Below are positions 52,436-61,382 of a stretch of 64,000 nucleotides of DNA, piece after piece. How positions within the stretch are numbered: position 1 is the first letter of the stretch; the number at the start of each line of letters is the position of its first letter. Below the pieces are notes generated by a model. The model worked only from the letters and a program-made list of their open reading frames with translations. It searched no databases and had not been told where the DNA came from. This DNA is from Pelobacter sp. (GTDB lineage: Bacteria > Desulfobacterota > Desulfuromonadia > Geobacterales > Pseudopelobacteraceae), in contig JAVBXN010000060.1 in assembly GCA_030824515.1 (NCBI GenBank), positions 124,001 to 188,000 of the forward strand, written 5' to 3'. The position numbers and the translations under genes were made by a program.

Positions 52436-54429
52436 AGATGTTATTGCAACCGGCCAAGCAGCTGATGAACAGGCTGACCTATTCGCGCAAAATGTTTGTG
52501 GCCGGGATATTCCTCTGTATCCCCACTCTTCTGCTGGCCTATTTCCTGGTCACGAATATCTACGAACAGATAACATTTTCAGCCAAGGAGCGCACCGGTG
52601 TCCGCTACGCCGCATCGTTGGATTCGTTGCTTCAGGCAGTTATCGATAGCCGTTATGCGGCTGTGTGGGGCGGCAAGCCCAGGATTCCCATAGATCAGGC
52701 CCTGACAGGCCTGGCGGAGGTAGACTCCCTTCACGGAGGCGAGTTGGGCATGGGAGAGGCCTTCAAGTCGCTCAAGACAAAACTGCCCGATTCACGGGGC
52801 GGGGCGACACGACAGATGATCGATGCCCACGGTACGTTTGCAGCGGAGTTGCTGGAGATGAAGGTTCTGGTTGCGGACCGTTCCAACCTGACGCTTGATC
52901 CGGACATTCCCAGCTATTACCTGATGGATGCATTGATCACCAAGCTTCCGCCACTGGCCGAGACTGTATCCCGCGCCGCAATTGTTGCTGCGCGTCTTTC
53001 CGGCGGGCCTGAATCGCAGGTCGGTGACCGGGCCGAACTGCTGCTGCTCTCAGGCGGGATCAACACTCTCGTCGATGCGCTGAAAAAGGATATCAGGACC
53101 GCGGCGGGCGCGAACGCCGCGATTCGCGACCGCATCCAGAAACCGCTTCTGGAGCTGGAAACGGCCATGGCCACTTTCCAGAAGGAGCTCAGGGGAACGC
53201 GCACCGTCGGCCTGTCCAGGGCGGGGATGGAAGCGACGGATGCGGCTTTCCGCGCAGCCTCGCAGCTGTCACCGGTGCTTGACGAACTGCTAGGCAGCCG
53301 CATCTCGACACTGCAGCTGAGGATGTCAGTCTACCTGAGCTTGTCGCTGGTGGCGTTCCTGCTCGGAATCTATTTCAATCTGGCCTGCTATCTCTCGGTC
53401 AAGGAGGGCATCAGCGCTGTTCATGACGCCGCCCGCAAGGTTTCCAATGGCGACCTGACGGTGGAGGCGCGGTTGTCATCCAGGGACGAAATCGGTGAGA
53501 CCTGTGGCATGTTCAACACGATGACCGACAACCTGCGCCGCATAATAGTCACCCTGGCGGAGGTCACCGAGAAGATTCACGCCAACTCGGGGGCCATCGC
53601 CTCGACCATGGATCAGCAATCAGGTTTTGCCACGCAGCTTTCCAGTTCGGTGGTGGAGATTTCGTCCACCATGGAGGAGTTTTCTTCAACAGCCAGCCAG
53701 ATAGCTCTGCACAGCCAGGCGGTGGTCGAACGTGCCGACAAGACCCTCGAAGACACCAAGAATGGCGCGGCCGAGGTCGAGAACCTGACTTTCAAGGTTA
53801 ACGACATCAGCGGCACCATACAGGCAAACCTGGGCGAGATCGTCGATCTGGGCAGGAAGTCGAAAGAGATCAACAAGGTGATGGAGATAATCAACAACAT
53901 TGCCAACCAGACCAAATTGATCGCGTTCAATGCAGCGCTTGAGGCTGCCAGCGCCGGCGAGTCAGGGAAGCGTTTTGGCGTGGTGGCAGTGGAGATAAGG
54001 CGTCTGGCCGACAGCGTGGTCGAATCCACCTCCGAGATAGAAGGCAAAATAACCGAAATCCTGGATGCGGTAAACCGGTTGGTGATGTCTTCGGAGAAAA
54101 GTTTCCAGTTGATTCAGGAAGGTCAGGAGTACGCCTCCCATACGGTGGTGATGCTGATCGAGAGCGTGGACGGCGTAGAAGAGACCACCAGCGCCGCCCG
54201 CCAGATCTCCCTTTCCACGCAGCAACAGCAGATTGCCAGCAGCCAGGTGGTTCTGGCGCTGAAAGACATCGAGCAGGGGGTCCGCTTCTCCACCGACTCG
54301 ATCCACCGGACAAACGGAGTGACCGAGGAGCTGTTCAACCTCTCCGAGCAATTGAGGGATCTGGTGATGACCTTCAAGGTCGGCAAAGAGGGTGGACAGG
54401 AAACCGTGCCTGGCGCGGAACAGAGCTAA
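52432..54429 (+). CDS. Methyl-accepting chemotaxis protein (WspA position)
   Basis: 665 residues, starting at MKMLLQPAKQL with GGAGG upstream. TM1 about 21-41, a periplasmic sensor of about 255 residues with no recognised type, TM2 about 298-322, HAMP to about 378, then the signalling helices with tip NQTKLIAFNAALEAASAGE and GVVAVEIRRLADSVVEST. No C-terminal pentapeptide for CheR or CheB tethering. Forms the receptor of the operon's pathway. Confidence 0.93.
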   Translation: MKMLLQPAKQLMNRLTYSRKMFVAGIFLCIPTLLLAYFLVTNIYEQITFSAKERTGVRYAASLDSLLQAVIDSRYAAVWGGKPRIPIDQALTGLAEVDSLHGGELGMGEAFKSLKTKLPDSRGGATRQMIDAHGTFAAELLEMKVLVADRSNLTLDPDIPSYYLMDALITKLPPLAETVSRAAIVAARLSGGPESQVGDRAELLLLSGGINTLVDALKKDIRTAAGANAAIRDRIQKPLLELETAMATFQKELRGTRTVGLSRAGMEATDAAFRAASQLSPVLDELLGSRISTLQLRMSVYLSLSLVAFLLGIYFNLACYLSVKEGISAVHDAARKVSNGDLTVEARLSSRDEIGETCGMFNTMTDNLRRIIVTLAEVTEKIHANSGAIASTMDQQSGFATQLSSSVVEISSTMEEFSSTASQIALHSQAVVERADKTLEDTKNGAAEVENLTFKVNDISGTIQANLGEIVDLGRKSKEINKVMEIINNIANQTKLIAFNAALEAASAGESGKRFGVVAVEIRRLADSVVESTSEIEGKITEILDAVNRLVMSSEKSFQLIQEGQEYASHTVVMLIESVDGVEETTSAARQISLSTQQQQIASSQVVLALKDIEQGVRFSTDSIHRTNGVTEELFNLSEQLRDLVMTFKVGKEGGQETVPGAEQS

Positions 54430-54432
54430 GCC

Positions 54433-55479
54433 ATGCTAAAGCCGGCGGGTGACATAAGGGTGTTGGTTGTAGACGACAGCGGACTGGTGCGCGACTTGAT
54501 CCGGGCCATTCTCGAGTCCGAGCCGGGGATCAGTGTGGTCGGAGAGGCCGTAAACGGCCTGGAGGCCATTGTCAAGGTAGCCTCGCTCAAGCCTGATATC
54601 GTCACCATGGATATCGAGATGCCTGTGATGGGCGGACTTGAAGCAATCGAGAAGATCATTGCCGCGCATCCGGTGCCGATTCTGGTGGTGACCGCGCTGA
54701 CCGGAGTGCGCACCGCATTTGCCGCGGTTTCCAAAGGTGCATTGGATGTTATCGAAAAACCGGATATCAGCATCGAAAACGTGAAACGGCTGATAAGCAA
54801 GATCCGGCTTCTGTCCAATGTTGATGTTTCTGCCCATCAGCTGGCCTTGGGGAGAAAAAACGTGGCCATTGCCGAAAACCGGCCCGTGCAAGGCTCCGTG
54901 GGGGTAACGAAGGCTGCGCTGGTCGCCATAGCCGCCTCCACCGGGGGGCCACAGGCCATCCATTCCATACTGTCGCGCCTGCCGCGCACATTCCCGGCTC
55001 CTGTCATCATAACCCAGCATATTGCTGAAGGATTCACCCAGGGCATGGTGGATTGGCTTAACGCCGCGACTCCTCTTACCGTGGTGGTCGCGGGAAATGG
55101 CGATCGTCCTTGCGCTGGTCACGTCTACGTCAATCCCGCCGAGCATTCGATGAGGATCACCGCCCAGGGGGTGATCGTACTTGGTGACCGGGAGGCCGGC
55201 CAGGTCTACAATCCCTCCTGCAATACGCTGCTCTCCTCGGTTGCCGCTACGTATAAGAAAGAGGCCATTGGACTGATCATGAGCGGCATGGGTGATGACG
55301 GTGTAACCGGGATGAATGAAATCAGGATGGCCGGAGGGACAACGCTGGCACAGGATGCGAAAAGTTCCGTGGTTTTTGGCATGAACCGGCTTGCGGTGGA
55401 ACGCGGGTATGTCCAGAAGGTGGTGACGCTCGACAAGATCCCGGCCGAACTGATGCAGCGGGTTGGAACCCGGCTATGA
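54433..55479 (+). CDS. cheB: CheB-type protein-glutamate methylesterase (WspF position)
   Basis: 348 residues. REC domain with VVDDSGLVRD and phospho-acceptor Asp in VTMDIEMPVMGG; methylesterase domain with Ser in ASTGGPQAI, His in ITQHIAEGFTQGM and Asp in MSGMGDDGVTGM. Removes methyl groups from receptor glutamates to reset signalling. Overlaps cheR by 4 bp. Confidence 0.95.
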   Translation: MLKPAGDIRVLVVDDSGLVRDLIRAILESEPGISVVGEAVNGLEAIVKVASLKPDIVTMDIEMPVMGGLEAIEKIIAAHPVPILVVTALTGVRTAFAAVSKGALDVIEKPDISIENVKRLISKIRLLSNVDVSAHQLALGRKNVAIAENRPVQGSVGVTKAALVAIAASTGGPQAIHSILSRLPRTFPAPVIITQHIAEGFTQGMVDWLNAATPLTVVVAGNGDRPCAGHVYVNPAEHSMRITAQGVIVLGDREAGQVYNPSCNTLLSSVAATYKKEAIGLIMSGMGDDGVTGMNEIRMAGGTTLAQDAKSSVVFGMNRLAVERGYVQKVVTLDKIPAELMQRVGTRL

Positions 55480-57020
55480 TGGCCACCGCACGCTGCAGTT
55501 ATTCGGACGAACCGCTGAACTTGGCCCCGTTTAAGGAGCTGCTTCTCGGCACTTGTGGATTTTTTTTCGAAAAAGGGCGCGAGCAGACACTCTGCGATGC
55601 TTTGAATCGTCGCATGGCGGCTATGGGCTTCAACGACGCGGATGCTTATCAGGCGCTGTTGAGGAGCGACAGCAAAGAACTGGTGCAGTTGGTGGAGCTC
55701 TTGACCGTCAATGAAACTTACTTCCTGCGTGAGCCCGACCACCTTAACCTGATGGTAGACAAGCTGCTGCCATCTCTGATGGGCGGGAAAAGCGGCAGGC
55801 CGGTGAGGATATTGAGTGCGGGGTGTTCCACCGGCGAAGAACCCTATTCGATAGCGATCATGCTGCGCGAGCGTTATGGCGCGGACTGCGAGCGCCTGTT
55901 CAGCATCACCGGAGTGGACATTGATACCACTGCTGTAGCCATCGCCAGGCAGGGGGTTTATGGAAAAGGATCGTTTCGCGGCATGGAACCGTCGCTCTTG
56001 GAACGCTATTTCAAGCCTTGCGGTCCGGGGAAGTACCGGGTCGGGGAAAACATCGGCAGACAGGTCCGATTTGAGGTGGTCAACCTGTTGGGCGCGAATT
56101 ATCCGCAGGAGATGCTGCTGCCCGATATAATTTTCTACCGGAATGTATCCATCTATTTTCCGCAACAGATTCAGCGCGAGATATTCGGAAGACTGGCGGG
56201 ACTGCTCGGTGACGGCGGCTGTTTGATCGTCGGGGCGACGGAAACCTTACACCATGATATCGGTATTCTCTCCCTGGTAGAGCAGGACTCGCTCTTTTTC
56301 TACCGAAAAGCGCCAACCCCGGTTTTCGAGGAACGCCGGACTTTGAGTCGTCATACTGCGATTGCCGAACGGCCAAGCGGGGTGTCCCGTCAGGTCGCTA
56401 CAATTTCCCCGGCCAGATCAGAAAGCCGCCAGAGTCCGCTGCCGACGCGTCGTGTGCCCGACCGCCCCTTGCAATCGCTGCAACCAGCAGTACGGCAGGA
56501 TGTCAGGGTGCTTTTCGATCAGGCCATAGAACTGGCTCACAACAAACAATACGAAAAGTCTCTGGAGGTTCTGAACGAGATTGTCCGACAGGACCCAGCC
56601 TTCGAGAAAGCCCATTGTCTGAAGGGGAGCCTGCTTTTGAGCATGTCACGGTTTGACGAGGCCCAGGTCGTCAGCAACGAGGTTCTCGGACGTGATCCGC
56701 TCTGCCTGCAGGCGTACCTGATGCTCGGCATCATCGCGCGCCAGAAGGGCGACGACGATAATGCGGCAAAGCGTTTCCGGGAGGCGCTCTATCTGAATGC
56801 CTCATGCTGGCTGGCCCATTATTATTCCGCCGAGATCAGCTATGGGCAAAGGGACGAAAAACGGGCGCGAAGCGGTTATGAAGCGGCGCTCAGGGTCCTG
56901 GAGAAGGGCTCGCTCAAGGAACATGGACAGGACTTCTTTCCGCTTTCATTCAATGCGGAACAGTTCATAGTCATCTGCCGCCACAAGCTGTCGCTCCTGG
57001 CCGCGAAAAAAAGCAGGTAA
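55476..57020 (+). CDS. cheR: CheR methyltransferase with TPR tail (WspC position)
   Basis: 514 residues. N-terminal CheR: NETYFLREPDHLN, ILSAGCSTGEEPYSIAIML (SAM site), VDIDTTAVAIARQGVYG. Where typical CheR has IFCRNVLIYF, this reads IIFYRNVSIYFPQQIQ, still functional-looking. Residues about 280-330 are a variable linker, then three TPR-like repeats to about 480. CheR-TPR is typical for WspC-like proteins. Confidence 0.93.
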   Translation: MMATARCSYSDEPLNLAPFKELLLGTCGFFFEKGREQTLCDALNRRMAAMGFNDADAYQALLRSDSKELVQLVELLTVNETYFLREPDHLNLMVDKLLPSLMGGKSGRPVRILSAGCSTGEEPYSIAIMLRERYGADCERLFSITGVDIDTTAVAIARQGVYGKGSFRGMEPSLLERYFKPCGPGKYRVGENIGRQVRFEVVNLLGANYPQEMLLPDIIFYRNVSIYFPQQIQREIFGRLAGLLGDGGCLIVGATETLHHDIGILSLVEQDSLFFYRKAPTPVFEERRTLSRHTAIAERPSGVSRQVATISPARSESRQSPLPTRRVPDRPLQSLQPAVRQDVRVLFDQAIELAHNKQYEKSLEVLNEIVRQDPAFEKAHCLKGSLLLSMSRFDEAQVVSNEVLGRDPLCLQAYLMLGIIARQKGDDDNAAKRFREALYLNASCWLAHYYSAEISYGQRDEKRARSGYEAALRVLEKGSLKEHGQDFFPLSFNAEQFIVICRHKLSLLAAKKSR

Positions 57021-57023
57021 TAT

Positions 57024-59252
57024 ATGGCATTTGACCATTCGAAATTTCTGGCACGTTTCGTAGAAGAGGCGCGGGAGCATTGCTCCCGGATAAGCGAAGG
57101 ACTGCTTAACCTGGAAAATTCGCTCGGTGATGCCGAAACGCTCAATGGCCTGTTCCGCTCGGCCCACACGATCAAAGGCTCGTCGCGGATGATGAAGCTT
57201 GCCGGAGTTACCGAACTGGCCCACAAGATGGAGGATGTGCTTGATGCGGTGCGTGGGGGCAAGATCTCCCTGTCCGCCCCGGTCTCCGACGTCCTTTTCC
57301 GGGGATTGGATGCCCTTGCCGCGATGCTGGAAAGGATAACCGCCGGCGATACAACGATGCAGGCGCCGGGGGAACTCTGCGAGGAGCTGGCCCGGGCAGC
57401 TGCTGCGCAGGCAGCCGGAGATGCGCCGCCGGTCCCGGTCGGTACGTCCGCTGCGGAGGAACCGGTCAAATTGCCGCCGTTGGTTCCTCTGGCCGAAGCA
57501 GACACTGCCGTTCCTGTCGAGTCCGCCCCGTTACCGGCTGTTGCCAGGGGACAAAAGATCGACTACCTGCGAATTAATGCCGCCAAGCTGGATGAGCTGA
57601 TCCGGTTGATGGGAGAGATCGTCTCCGAACATGTCAGATTCAGGAGGCATATCGTCAGCCTTGCTGAAATCGAGAAGGCAACCGCCAGGCATCTCAAGAC
57701 GGTTGCCGGCCATCTTCATGGTGCGGATAATGAACATGAACCACTGATCGAGGCCGGCCGGGCGCTGCAACTTTCCCTGCGCCAGTCGGTGCGGGCCATG
57801 CACGACGCATCCCTGCTGCAGGACCACCTCGTCGGCGACCTGCAGGAAACATCGCTCAGGATGCGCATGCAGCCGCTCTCCACTGTTTTCGACCCACTGC
57901 GGCGCACGGTCCGGGATCTTGCCCATGAACAGGGCAAGGATGTGGACTTCGTAGTGGAGGGGGGCGACACCGAACTGGACCGGAAAATTATCGACCGTAT
58001 CGGTGATTCCCTGATGCACATGATCCGCAATTCGCTGGACCACGGGCTGGAAAACGCCGATGAACGGATTGCCGCCGGGAAGCCGCTTAAGGGAACCATC
58101 CACCTCTCCGCTTTTTACGACAGCGGCTGTGTCACCGTCTCCCTGAGTGACGACGGCAAGGGGTTGTCGATTGACAGGATTCGCGAGAAGGCTCTGGCGA
58201 AACGGTTGTTCGATGCCGATACGCTGGCCGGTATGTCCCGGGCCGAAATCACCGACCTGATCTTCATGCCAGGATTCAGCACCAGCCCGCTGATCACCGA
58301 TATTTCCGGCCGCGGGGTGGGTATGGACGTGGTCAGGAAAAGCGTGGTTGATGAGCTTAAAGGTGCGATCATCATCGAAACCGTGGAAGGGGCTGGGACG
58401 ACCTTCCTGCTGCGCCTGCCGCTCAACCTGGCGGTCTTTCCCCTGTTCCTGATTGCCATCGCCGGCAAAACCTGCGCATTGCCGGCCACGTCGCTGGTCG
58501 AAATGCTCTCTGTTCGGCGGAGCGAGATCATCGAGATCGTCAACAAGCGCGCCATCCGCCTGCGGGAGCAGATCATACCGGTAGAAAACCTGGCCGATCT
58601 CCTGCGGCTTGCAAACGAAGCGTCTGCCGAGACGGTTGAGGTGTTGATCGTCATCATCAGGGACGGAGAAGAAAAGCTGGGTTTGGTGGTGGACGAGATC
58701 ATCGGACGGGAAGAGATGGTGGTAAAACCGTTGCCACCGCACCTGAAAAACCTGCGCATGGTTTCAGGAGTCACCATCGGTGAGCGCGACAGCATCATCA
58801 ACGTGCTGCACGTTCCTGAGCTGATCAGGCAGGCGCGGGAAATTGCGGATCCGCTGCGGCTGCATCCCGCCGCAAGGGAGGATCATGCGGCGACGGTGCT
58901 GGTGGTGGACGACTCCATCAATACCCGCGAGATTGAAAAGAGCATCCTCGAGGCGTACGGTTATGCCGTGGTCACCGCGGAAGACGGGGAAGACGCCTTT
59001 GGCAAGACCCGCAAGACGCTGTTCGACCTGGTGATCACCGATGTGGAGATGCCGAGGCTGGACGGCTTTTCGCTGACAGAAAGGTTGCGGGCTGATGAAC
59101 GTTACCGGGCGGTGCCGATTGTCATCGTCACATCGCGTGAAAAAGAAGAGGACAAAAAGCGTGGTATACTGGTCGGGGCCAACGCCTACATCGTTAAAGG
59201 GGCCTTCGACCAGTCCAACCTGATAGATACGGTTCGCAGTCTGATAGGATAA
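57024..59252 (+). CDS. cheA: CheA-receiver hybrid kinase (WspE position)
   Basis: 742 residues. Hpt domain with His 48 in FRSAHTIKGSS; Ala/Pro-rich linker (about 110-175); no clear P2 domain; dimerisation; ATPase with MIRNSLDHGLE, DDGKGLS and GRGVGMDVV; CheW-like domain to about 610; then a C-terminal REC with VVDDSINTRE, Asp in VITDVEMPRLDG and TSREKEEDKKRG. The added receiver matches WspE and probably acts as phosphate sink or extra relay. Confidence 0.94.
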   Translation: MAFDHSKFLARFVEEAREHCSRISEGLLNLENSLGDAETLNGLFRSAHTIKGSSRMMKLAGVTELAHKMEDVLDAVRGGKISLSAPVSDVLFRGLDALAAMLERITAGDTTMQAPGELCEELARAAAAQAAGDAPPVPVGTSAAEEPVKLPPLVPLAEADTAVPVESAPLPAVARGQKIDYLRINAAKLDELIRLMGEIVSEHVRFRRHIVSLAEIEKATARHLKTVAGHLHGADNEHEPLIEAGRALQLSLRQSVRAMHDASLLQDHLVGDLQETSLRMRMQPLSTVFDPLRRTVRDLAHEQGKDVDFVVEGGDTELDRKIIDRIGDSLMHMIRNSLDHGLENADERIAAGKPLKGTIHLSAFYDSGCVTVSLSDDGKGLSIDRIREKALAKRLFDADTLAGMSRAEITDLIFMPGFSTSPLITDISGRGVGMDVVRKSVVDELKGAIIIETVEGAGTTFLLRLPLNLAVFPLFLIAIAGKTCALPATSLVEMLSVRRSEIIEIVNKRAIRLREQIIPVENLADLLRLANEASAETVEVLIVIIRDGEEKLGLVVDEIIGREEMVVKPLPPHLKNLRMVSGVTIGERDSIINVLHVPELIRQAREIADPLRLHPAAREDHAATVLVVDDSINTREIEKSILEAYGYAVVTAEDGEDAFGKTRKTLFDLVITDVEMPRLDGFSLTERLRADERYRAVPIVIVTSREKEEDKKRGILVGANAYIVKGAFDQSNLIDTVRSLIG

Positions 59253-59267
59253 CAGGAAGGAGAAGAT

Positions 59268-59651
59268 ATGAGCAGCGACACACCCGCAACTATTCTGGTG
59301 GTGGACGATGATGAATTCACCGCTGAACTGACCGGGCTGATTCTGGAATCGGCCGGATACGCCACTTTGCTTGCCAATGGCGGACTGGATGCGCTGGAGA
59401 AGATGGCTGACGACACCTCGATCCGCGCCGTGGTCTCGGATATGAACATGCCGTTCATCGACGGGGTCCAGCTCTTTGAAGAGTTGCGCCAGCAGGGTTT
59501 CAAACAGCCGTTTGTGCTGATTACCGGAGAGGATGCCGCCCCCTTGAGGATCGCCCATCCGGCTATCAATGCCATTTTGACCAAGGACGAAGAACTGCAG
59601 GAGACGCTGCCGGAAATGGTTGGTGCGCTGCTTGGGGAGAATCGGACGTGA
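59268..59651 (+). CDS. Single-domain response regulator
   Basis: 127 residues, receiver only. VVDDDEFTAEL acid pocket, Asp in VVSDMNMPFIDG, Thr in VLITGEDA and Lys in ILTKDEE. AAGGAGAAG precedes the ATG. Placed between CheA and the cyclase, so it could carry or drain phosphate. Its stop overlaps the GTG start of the next gene (GTGA). Confidence 0.9.
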   Translation: MSSDTPATILVVDDDEFTAELTGLILESAGYATLLANGGLDALEKMADDTSIRAVVSDMNMPFIDGVQLFEELRQQGFKQPFVLITGEDAAPLRIAHPAINAILTKDEELQETLPEMVGALLGENRT

Positions 59652-61315
59652 GCACACAGATCGTTTCCGCGGCCACCAGGCTGAAAAAGATTCGCGAAGC
59701 ATATACAAAACAGCTCCCGACGCAACTGGAGGGAATCCGGAAATCCTACGACGAGTTTGTTGCGGGTGGCGTGTGGGGCGAGAGGCTGGAGGATCTGCAC
59801 CGCCGTATCCACACGATGAAGGGGGCCAGCGCTTCGTTCGGTCTGAGCAAGTTGAGCACCGCGGCGGCAGCCGGGGAGAACCTGGCAAAAGAGGCGCTGC
59901 AGACGACCACTCCCACCGACAAAAACTGGCATCAGCAGATGCAGGAATGCTTCAAGCTGATTGAACGCGAGATCGCCCGGATCGATCCGGAGCAGGGGAT
60001 GGAGCTGCAGATTCAGGAACTGACGGTAGCTTCCGATGCTTCTGCCGATAAGGAACAGAAGGTGGTTTACCTGTGCGAGGACGACTCGTTCCAGCGTCTG
60101 GCCCTGGCAACCCAGATAGGCTGCTTCGGTTTCGAGGTCGTTTCCTTCGGGGATATCGATCAGTTGTACAATGCAGTGCAGAACTCATCGCCCGATGCCA
60201 TCGTCATGGACATGATCTTTCCTGACAAGCCGGTCGGGGGGGCGGAGATCATGAATAAAATCCAGTCGGGCCGTGAGAAGCCGATTGCAACCGTATTCAT
60301 ATCATCAAACAACTCCCTTGCCAATCGCCTGTCGGCGGTGCGTGCCGGCTCCAGTGCCTATTTCACCAAGCCGCTCAATATAACCGATCTCTGCTCGACG
60401 CTCAGTCTGCTCACCTCCGCGCTCAAGCCGGAACCTTACCGGATCATGATCGTGGACGATGACCCGCAACTGGCCGATTATCACGCCTTGATACTCCAGG
60501 AAGCTGGTATGACCACGATGACGGTGAACGATCCGCTGCAGGTAATGTCGCCGTTGTTTGAATTCAAGCCCGACCTGATACTGATGGATATGTACATGCC
60601 GGGATGCAACGGCGTGGAACTGGCCAAAGCGATCCGCCAGATCAGCGCCTATTTCAGTATTCCGATTGTGTTCCTTTCCAGTGAAACCGATACCGACAAA
60701 CAGTTTCATGCGATGTTGACCGGCGGGGACGAGTTCCTGACCAAGCCGATCAAGGCCCAACACTTGATCTCATCGGTGGCTGTTCGCGCCGAGCGGATGA
60801 AAATCATCCGCTCCTACATGGTGCGGGACAGCATGACCGGCCTGTTTAATCACACCACCACCAAGGAACACCTGGATACCGCCATTGCCCATGCCCAGCG
60901 CAAGGAAGAGGAAGTCTGCTTTGCCATGATCGATGTGGACAAATTCAAGGAGGTCAACGACACGTATGGCCATCCGGTCGGCGATCGCGTACTGATTGCC
61001 CTGGCCCGTCTGATCGGGCAGCGTGTGCGCAAAACGGACGTTGTCGGGCGATTCGGTGGAGAAGAATTTGCTGTTGTCCTTCCCGGTTGCAGCATCACCG
61101 AGGCGGTAGCGCTGTTGAACGAACTGCGGGAGAGCTTTGCGGCGGTCCGTTTCCAGGCAAAAGGGGAACCATTCGCCTGCACCTTCAGCTGCGGGGTCGC
61201 TCCACTCTCGCTCTATGGCGATGCGACAGCTCTTTGCAAGGCGGCTGACGAGGCGCTCTACCTGGCCAAAAACGGCGGCCGGAACCTGGTGTGTGAAGCC
61301 AGTAGTGAAAAGTGA
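59648..61315 (+). CDS. Diguanylate cyclase, Hpt-REC-REC-GGEEF (WspR position)
   Basis: 555 residues, GTG start. Hpt with His 55 (IHTMKGASASFG); REC1 about 140-255 (CEDDSF, MDMIFPD); REC2 about 263-380 (VDDDPQ, MDMYMPG, TKPIK); GGDEF domain about 395-550 with MIDVDKFKEVND and active-site GRFGGEEF. An RxxD inhibitory site (RKTD) stands five residues before GGEEF, so product inhibition is likely. Should make c-di-GMP in answer to the CheA. A Hpt on a cyclase is unusual; WspR has only one REC. Confidence 0.92.
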   Translation: MSTQIVSAATRLKKIREAYTKQLPTQLEGIRKSYDEFVAGGVWGERLEDLHRRIHTMKGASASFGLSKLSTAAAAGENLAKEALQTTTPTDKNWHQQMQECFKLIEREIARIDPEQGMELQIQELTVASDASADKEQKVVYLCEDDSFQRLALATQIGCFGFEVVSFGDIDQLYNAVQNSSPDAIVMDMIFPDKPVGGAEIMNKIQSGREKPIATVFISSNNSLANRLSAVRAGSSAYFTKPLNITDLCSTLSLLTSALKPEPYRIMIVDDDPQLADYHALILQEAGMTTMTVNDPLQVMSPLFEFKPDLILMDMYMPGCNGVELAKAIRQISAYFSIPIVFLSSETDTDKQFHAMLTGGDEFLTKPIKAQHLISSVAVRAERMKIIRSYMVRDSMTGLFNHTTTKEHLDTAIAHAQRKEEEVCFAMIDVDKFKEVNDTYGHPVGDRVLIALARLIGQRVRKTDVVGRFGGEEFAVVLPGCSITEAVALLNELRESFAAVRFQAKGEPFACTFSCGVAPLSLYGDATALCKAADEALYLAKNGGRNLVCEASSEK

Positions 61316-61382
61316 AGTCAAGCTGTAGTCACAGATATTGAGATTCGAATTTTACCACCTTTGGAACTGAAAAGGAATTTCC

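Noticed and set aside
60722-60736. GGDEF string in the second receiver of the cyclase
   Set aside because: It reads TGGDEFLTKP and is the loop before the conserved receiver Lys; the real active site is GRFGGEEF near residue 470.
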